Of a stretch of 31,938 bases of DNA, positions 30,587 through 31,938 are shown piece by piece. Within the stretch, counting starts at the first letter, position 1. Every line of letters begins with the position of its first letter. The stretch is from a virus. The notes below the pieces were generated by a model. That model saw nothing but the letters and a program-made list of their open reading frames with translations, had not been told where the DNA came from and searched no databases. The stretch spans positions 1-31,938 of IMG/VR virus record IMGVR_UViG_3300034521_000387. One strand, 5' to 3'. Made by a program: the position numbers and the translations under genes.

Positions 30587-31353
30587 AGGAAATCCTCCCA
30601 CGCCTCTGGACTGTTCCAGTGCGGTACGTTGTTTTCAGGTGAGGTCAGTTTGTTCTGTCTGCTGATCTGCAGACGTCTGGCAAGTTTTTGCTCCCATTGC
30701 GCATGGTGGAAAGCCTTACCCTCGGCCATCCAGTAAACCCTGAACTCTGCAAGCTCCTGTGGTGTTGGCTGGCAATCCAGGTTAATGCCCTGCAATGAAG
30801 ACACCCGGAGGAAATCATCCGATGGTGACCAGTGCTCATGCATGACAAATTTCCCGAATTGCCCAAGTCCACCAGGAGGGACAAAGTTGTTAATCACTGC
30901 GTTGTTGGCGTCAGTCCTCTGAGGCACTAAACCCCCAGTTTTATCGCCCCTCTCCTTCTCTTGGTTATATGACTGGTTAACTGATAGGTTCTGCATCCCG
31001 TTTTTGGGATCATTCAACTTCCCGTTTTTGGGATCATTCAACTTCCCGTTTTTGGGTATATTCCCAATATTGGTAACATTACCGTTTTTTGGTATGTTTA
31101 AAGAGAAAACCCGGACCCTTCTTGTTGCCCCTTTTCTTTCTCCTGTATCTGAAATTAGTCCCATTCCGATGAGCGAAATAAGCCCCGACTGAACTGTTTT
31201 TTTATTCAGGCTTGTGTCGGTAACCAGGCGTTCGATGCTTGGGTAGCACAGGTTGTATTCATCGGCTCGATCAGCCATCGAGAGCAGGATGAGTTTCAGT
31301 GATGAGCTGCCCGGATTTGTTTTCCATGCCCACTCTGTTGCGTGTCTGCTCAT
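30583..31353 (-). CDS. Replication initiator, O-like (HTH plus DnaT-like domain)
   Basis: This is a 256-residue protein. Residues of about 10-85 form a winged helix of the HTH_36 type (SSSLKLILLSMADRADEYNLCYPSIERLV ... KKTVQSGLISLIGMGLI). A central linker has four PKNG repeats (90-120) encoded by the DNA iterons. The C-terminal part (about 165-235: EHWSPSDDFLRVSSLQGINLD ... EFRVYWMAEGKAFHHAQWEQKLARRL) matches the DnaT-like DNA-binding domain of primosome proteins. It should bind the origin within its own gene and recruit the P-like protein. The Shine-Dalgarno is weak (AGG). Confidence 0.85.
   Translation of the reverse strand: MSRHATEWAWKTNPGSSSLKLILLSMADRADEYNLCYPSIERLVTDTSLNKKTVQSGLISLIGMGLISDTGERKGATRRVRVFSLNIPKNGNVTNIGNIPKNGKLNDPKNGKLNDPKNGMQNLSVNQSYNQEKERGDKTGGLVPQRTDANNAVINNFVPPGGLGQFGKFVMHEHWSPSDDFLRVSSLQGINLDCQPTPQELAEFRVYWMAEGKAFHHAQWEQKLARRLQISRQNKLTSPENNVPHWNSPEAWEDFL
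30997..31093. repeat. Iterons inside the O-like gene, probable replication origin
   Basis: CCCGTTTTTGGG occurs at 30997, 31021 and 31045 (24-bp spacing, with identical ATCATTCAACTT between the first two pairs). A diverged fourth copy, ACCGTTTTTTGGT, is at 31081. The array is in frame and codes for repeated PKNG. In lambda and relatives the initiator binds iterons within its own gene, so this is the best origin candidate in the window. Confidence 0.75.
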
Positions 31354-31368
31354 GGTAAATACCTGTCG

Positions 31369-31569
31369 TCAGCTTGAGTGTTGCAGGCTGGCTTCGGCCA
31401 TGAGCTGCTTTATTTCTGCCTGGCGGCGCAGGCTCGTGTTGATGGCGCATGTAACGCAGTGCCCGTTGTAAACGTAGCGCTCACTGTCATGACCATGCTT
31501 ACACTGTTTTCCGGTGTAATAACGCTTAAGACCTGCCTTTGCAGCGTCAAGGCGAGTAATAATCTCCAT
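31369..31569 (-). CDS. Small Zn-finger-like phage protein
   Basis: This 66-residue protein contains YYTGKQCKHGHDSERYVYNGHCVTC: Cys, two His and two further Cys placed as in the zinc-binding N-terminal region of phage HNH endonucleases and related small proteins. No HNH catalytic domain follows, so it is either a stand-alone DNA- or RNA-binding finger or a remnant. GAGG precedes the ATG. It is the first gene after the regulatory region at 31630, upstream of O. Confidence 0.65.
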   Translation of the reverse strand: MEIITRLDAAKAGLKRYYTGKQCKHGHDSERYVYNGHCVTCAINTSLRRQAEIKQLMAEASLQHSS

Positions 31570-31629
31570 TGCACAACCTCATTAACGTTTACTATTACGA
31601 TGATTTTGATGCAGGAAGAAAAAAAGATC

Positions 31630-31664
31630 AACCGTATATGGTTTTTTATTACCAGAAAGGTGTT
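31630..31664. promoter_or_regulatory. AACC-N6-GGTT palindrome with ATTACC-N5-GGTGTT, early regulatory region
   Basis: AACCGTATATGGTT (31630-31643) is followed after 4 nt by ATTACC-AGAAA-GGTGTT, a degenerate member of the ATTACC family. The first 24 bp match 1858-1881 at 23 positions. It lies between the Cro-like gene and the Zn-finger/O genes. Nothing else is recognised between 31570 and 31716. Confidence 0.6.
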
Positions 31665-31716
31665 TTATGCAGGAAGGAGCCGCCAGGAGATGGCGGCATT
31701 GATGTGTTCAGGGGAA

Positions 31717-31938
31717 TTATCGGTCGTAGAAGAAGAGCACTAATTCAGGTTTAGACTTTGTCCATTCGCGGGAGCGACATGCTTTAAAAAGTCCGTCCAT
31801 CAGTCGCTTACCTGGCATCTTGCGGCGCCCGGTCAGGTGCGTCTGGATGTAATGACTGGTGGTTCCGGCTTCATCTGCAAATGCTTCACGCTCATCAGGA
31901 GACAGTCCCAGCCAGTGCTTTTTGAAATCAAATTTTTT
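31717..31938 (-). CDS. Cro/CI-type helix-turn-helix regulator, cut by window edge
   Basis: The open frame enters from the right edge and codes for at least 73 residues. WLGLSPDEREAFADEAGTT, followed by SHYIQTHLTGRRKMPGKRL, reads as a helix-turn-helix of the Cro/YdaS type: helix, AGTTSHYI turn and recognition helix, then the typical GRR-K/R-P ending. The C-terminus is KSKPELVLFFYDR. The start lies outside the window. In this position, at the head of the leftward replication genes, a Cro-like repressor is expected. It is a candidate binder of the dispersed palindromes. No upstream start can be chosen from this sequence. Confidence 0.72.
   Translation of the reverse strand, partial: KKFDFKKHWLGLSPDEREAFADEAGTTSHYIQTHLTGRRKMPGKRLMDGLFKACRSREWTKSKPELVLFFYDR

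Noticed and set aside
30997-31093. CRISPR array
   Set aside because: Repeats are short and the intervening sequences are identical rather than unique spacers. The array is inside the O-like gene.
31569-31754. 61-codon plus-strand frame through the early regulatory region
   Set aside because: It runs across both palindromes and the end of the Cro-like gene on the other strand, and has no good ribosome site at its start.

Overview
The window is most of the genome (or prophage) of a temperate, short-tailed phage of enterobacteria, of the epsilon15/phiV10/SPN1S type (Uetakevirus-like). The evidence is the GH19 endolysin with the SPN1S-type active site, a gp7-like major capsid protein followed by cement and staple proteins, a Bbp16/Bbp19-type head module, three very large ejection proteins, a beta-helix tailspike beside a membrane-bound O-antigen-modification candidate, and lambda-like O/P replication genes. 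Integrase and CI-type repressor are not in the window. No host genes, tRNAs, insertion sequences or CRISPR arrays are visible.

Nearly everything is transcribed leftward (minus strand), so the functional order runs from right to left. 31938-29339: a Cro-like regulator cut by the window edge, a small Zn-finger protein, O-like and P-like replication proteins with iterons inside the O gene, and a PD-(D/E)xK nuclease candidate. 29277-26676: tightly overlapping small accessory genes. 26572-24501: terminase small and large subunits. 22932-16958: small head protein, portal, Bbp19-like protein, scaffold candidate, capsid, cement, a protein with an internal 201-bp tandem duplication, staple, and tail adaptor. 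16958-6535: tail hub, T7 gp13/gp14-like proteins, three ejection proteins and a small membrane protein. 5787-3736: tailspike. 2230-1913: secreted protein. 1795-1: holin candidates, endolysin, Rz/Rz1 spanins.

Three islands run rightward against this order. (i) 2288-3706 is a DUF2142-type membrane protein, probably lysogenic conversion. (ii) 5947-6489 holds a LexA (SOS) box driving an 86-residue protein that is a candidate antirepressor, then a 50-residue exported protein. (iii) 23001-24347, inserted between the terminase and portal genes, holds about 820 bp without coding capacity but dense with long nested inverted repeats and ending in a strong intrinsic terminator, followed after 12 nt by an unrecognised 142-codon gene. 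I interpret the 820 bp as a large structured phage non-coding RNA; it is the most novel item here.

Three dispersed DNA motif families appear to tie the transcription units together: ATTACC-N5-GGTAAT palindromes at the heads of units; AACC-N6-GGTT palindromes paired with ATTACC half-sites at four loci; and a GTGACATGTCAC palindrome found exactly between the last stop codon and the terminator of three units. All assignments are from reading the sequence and recalled family knowledge; no database search was run.
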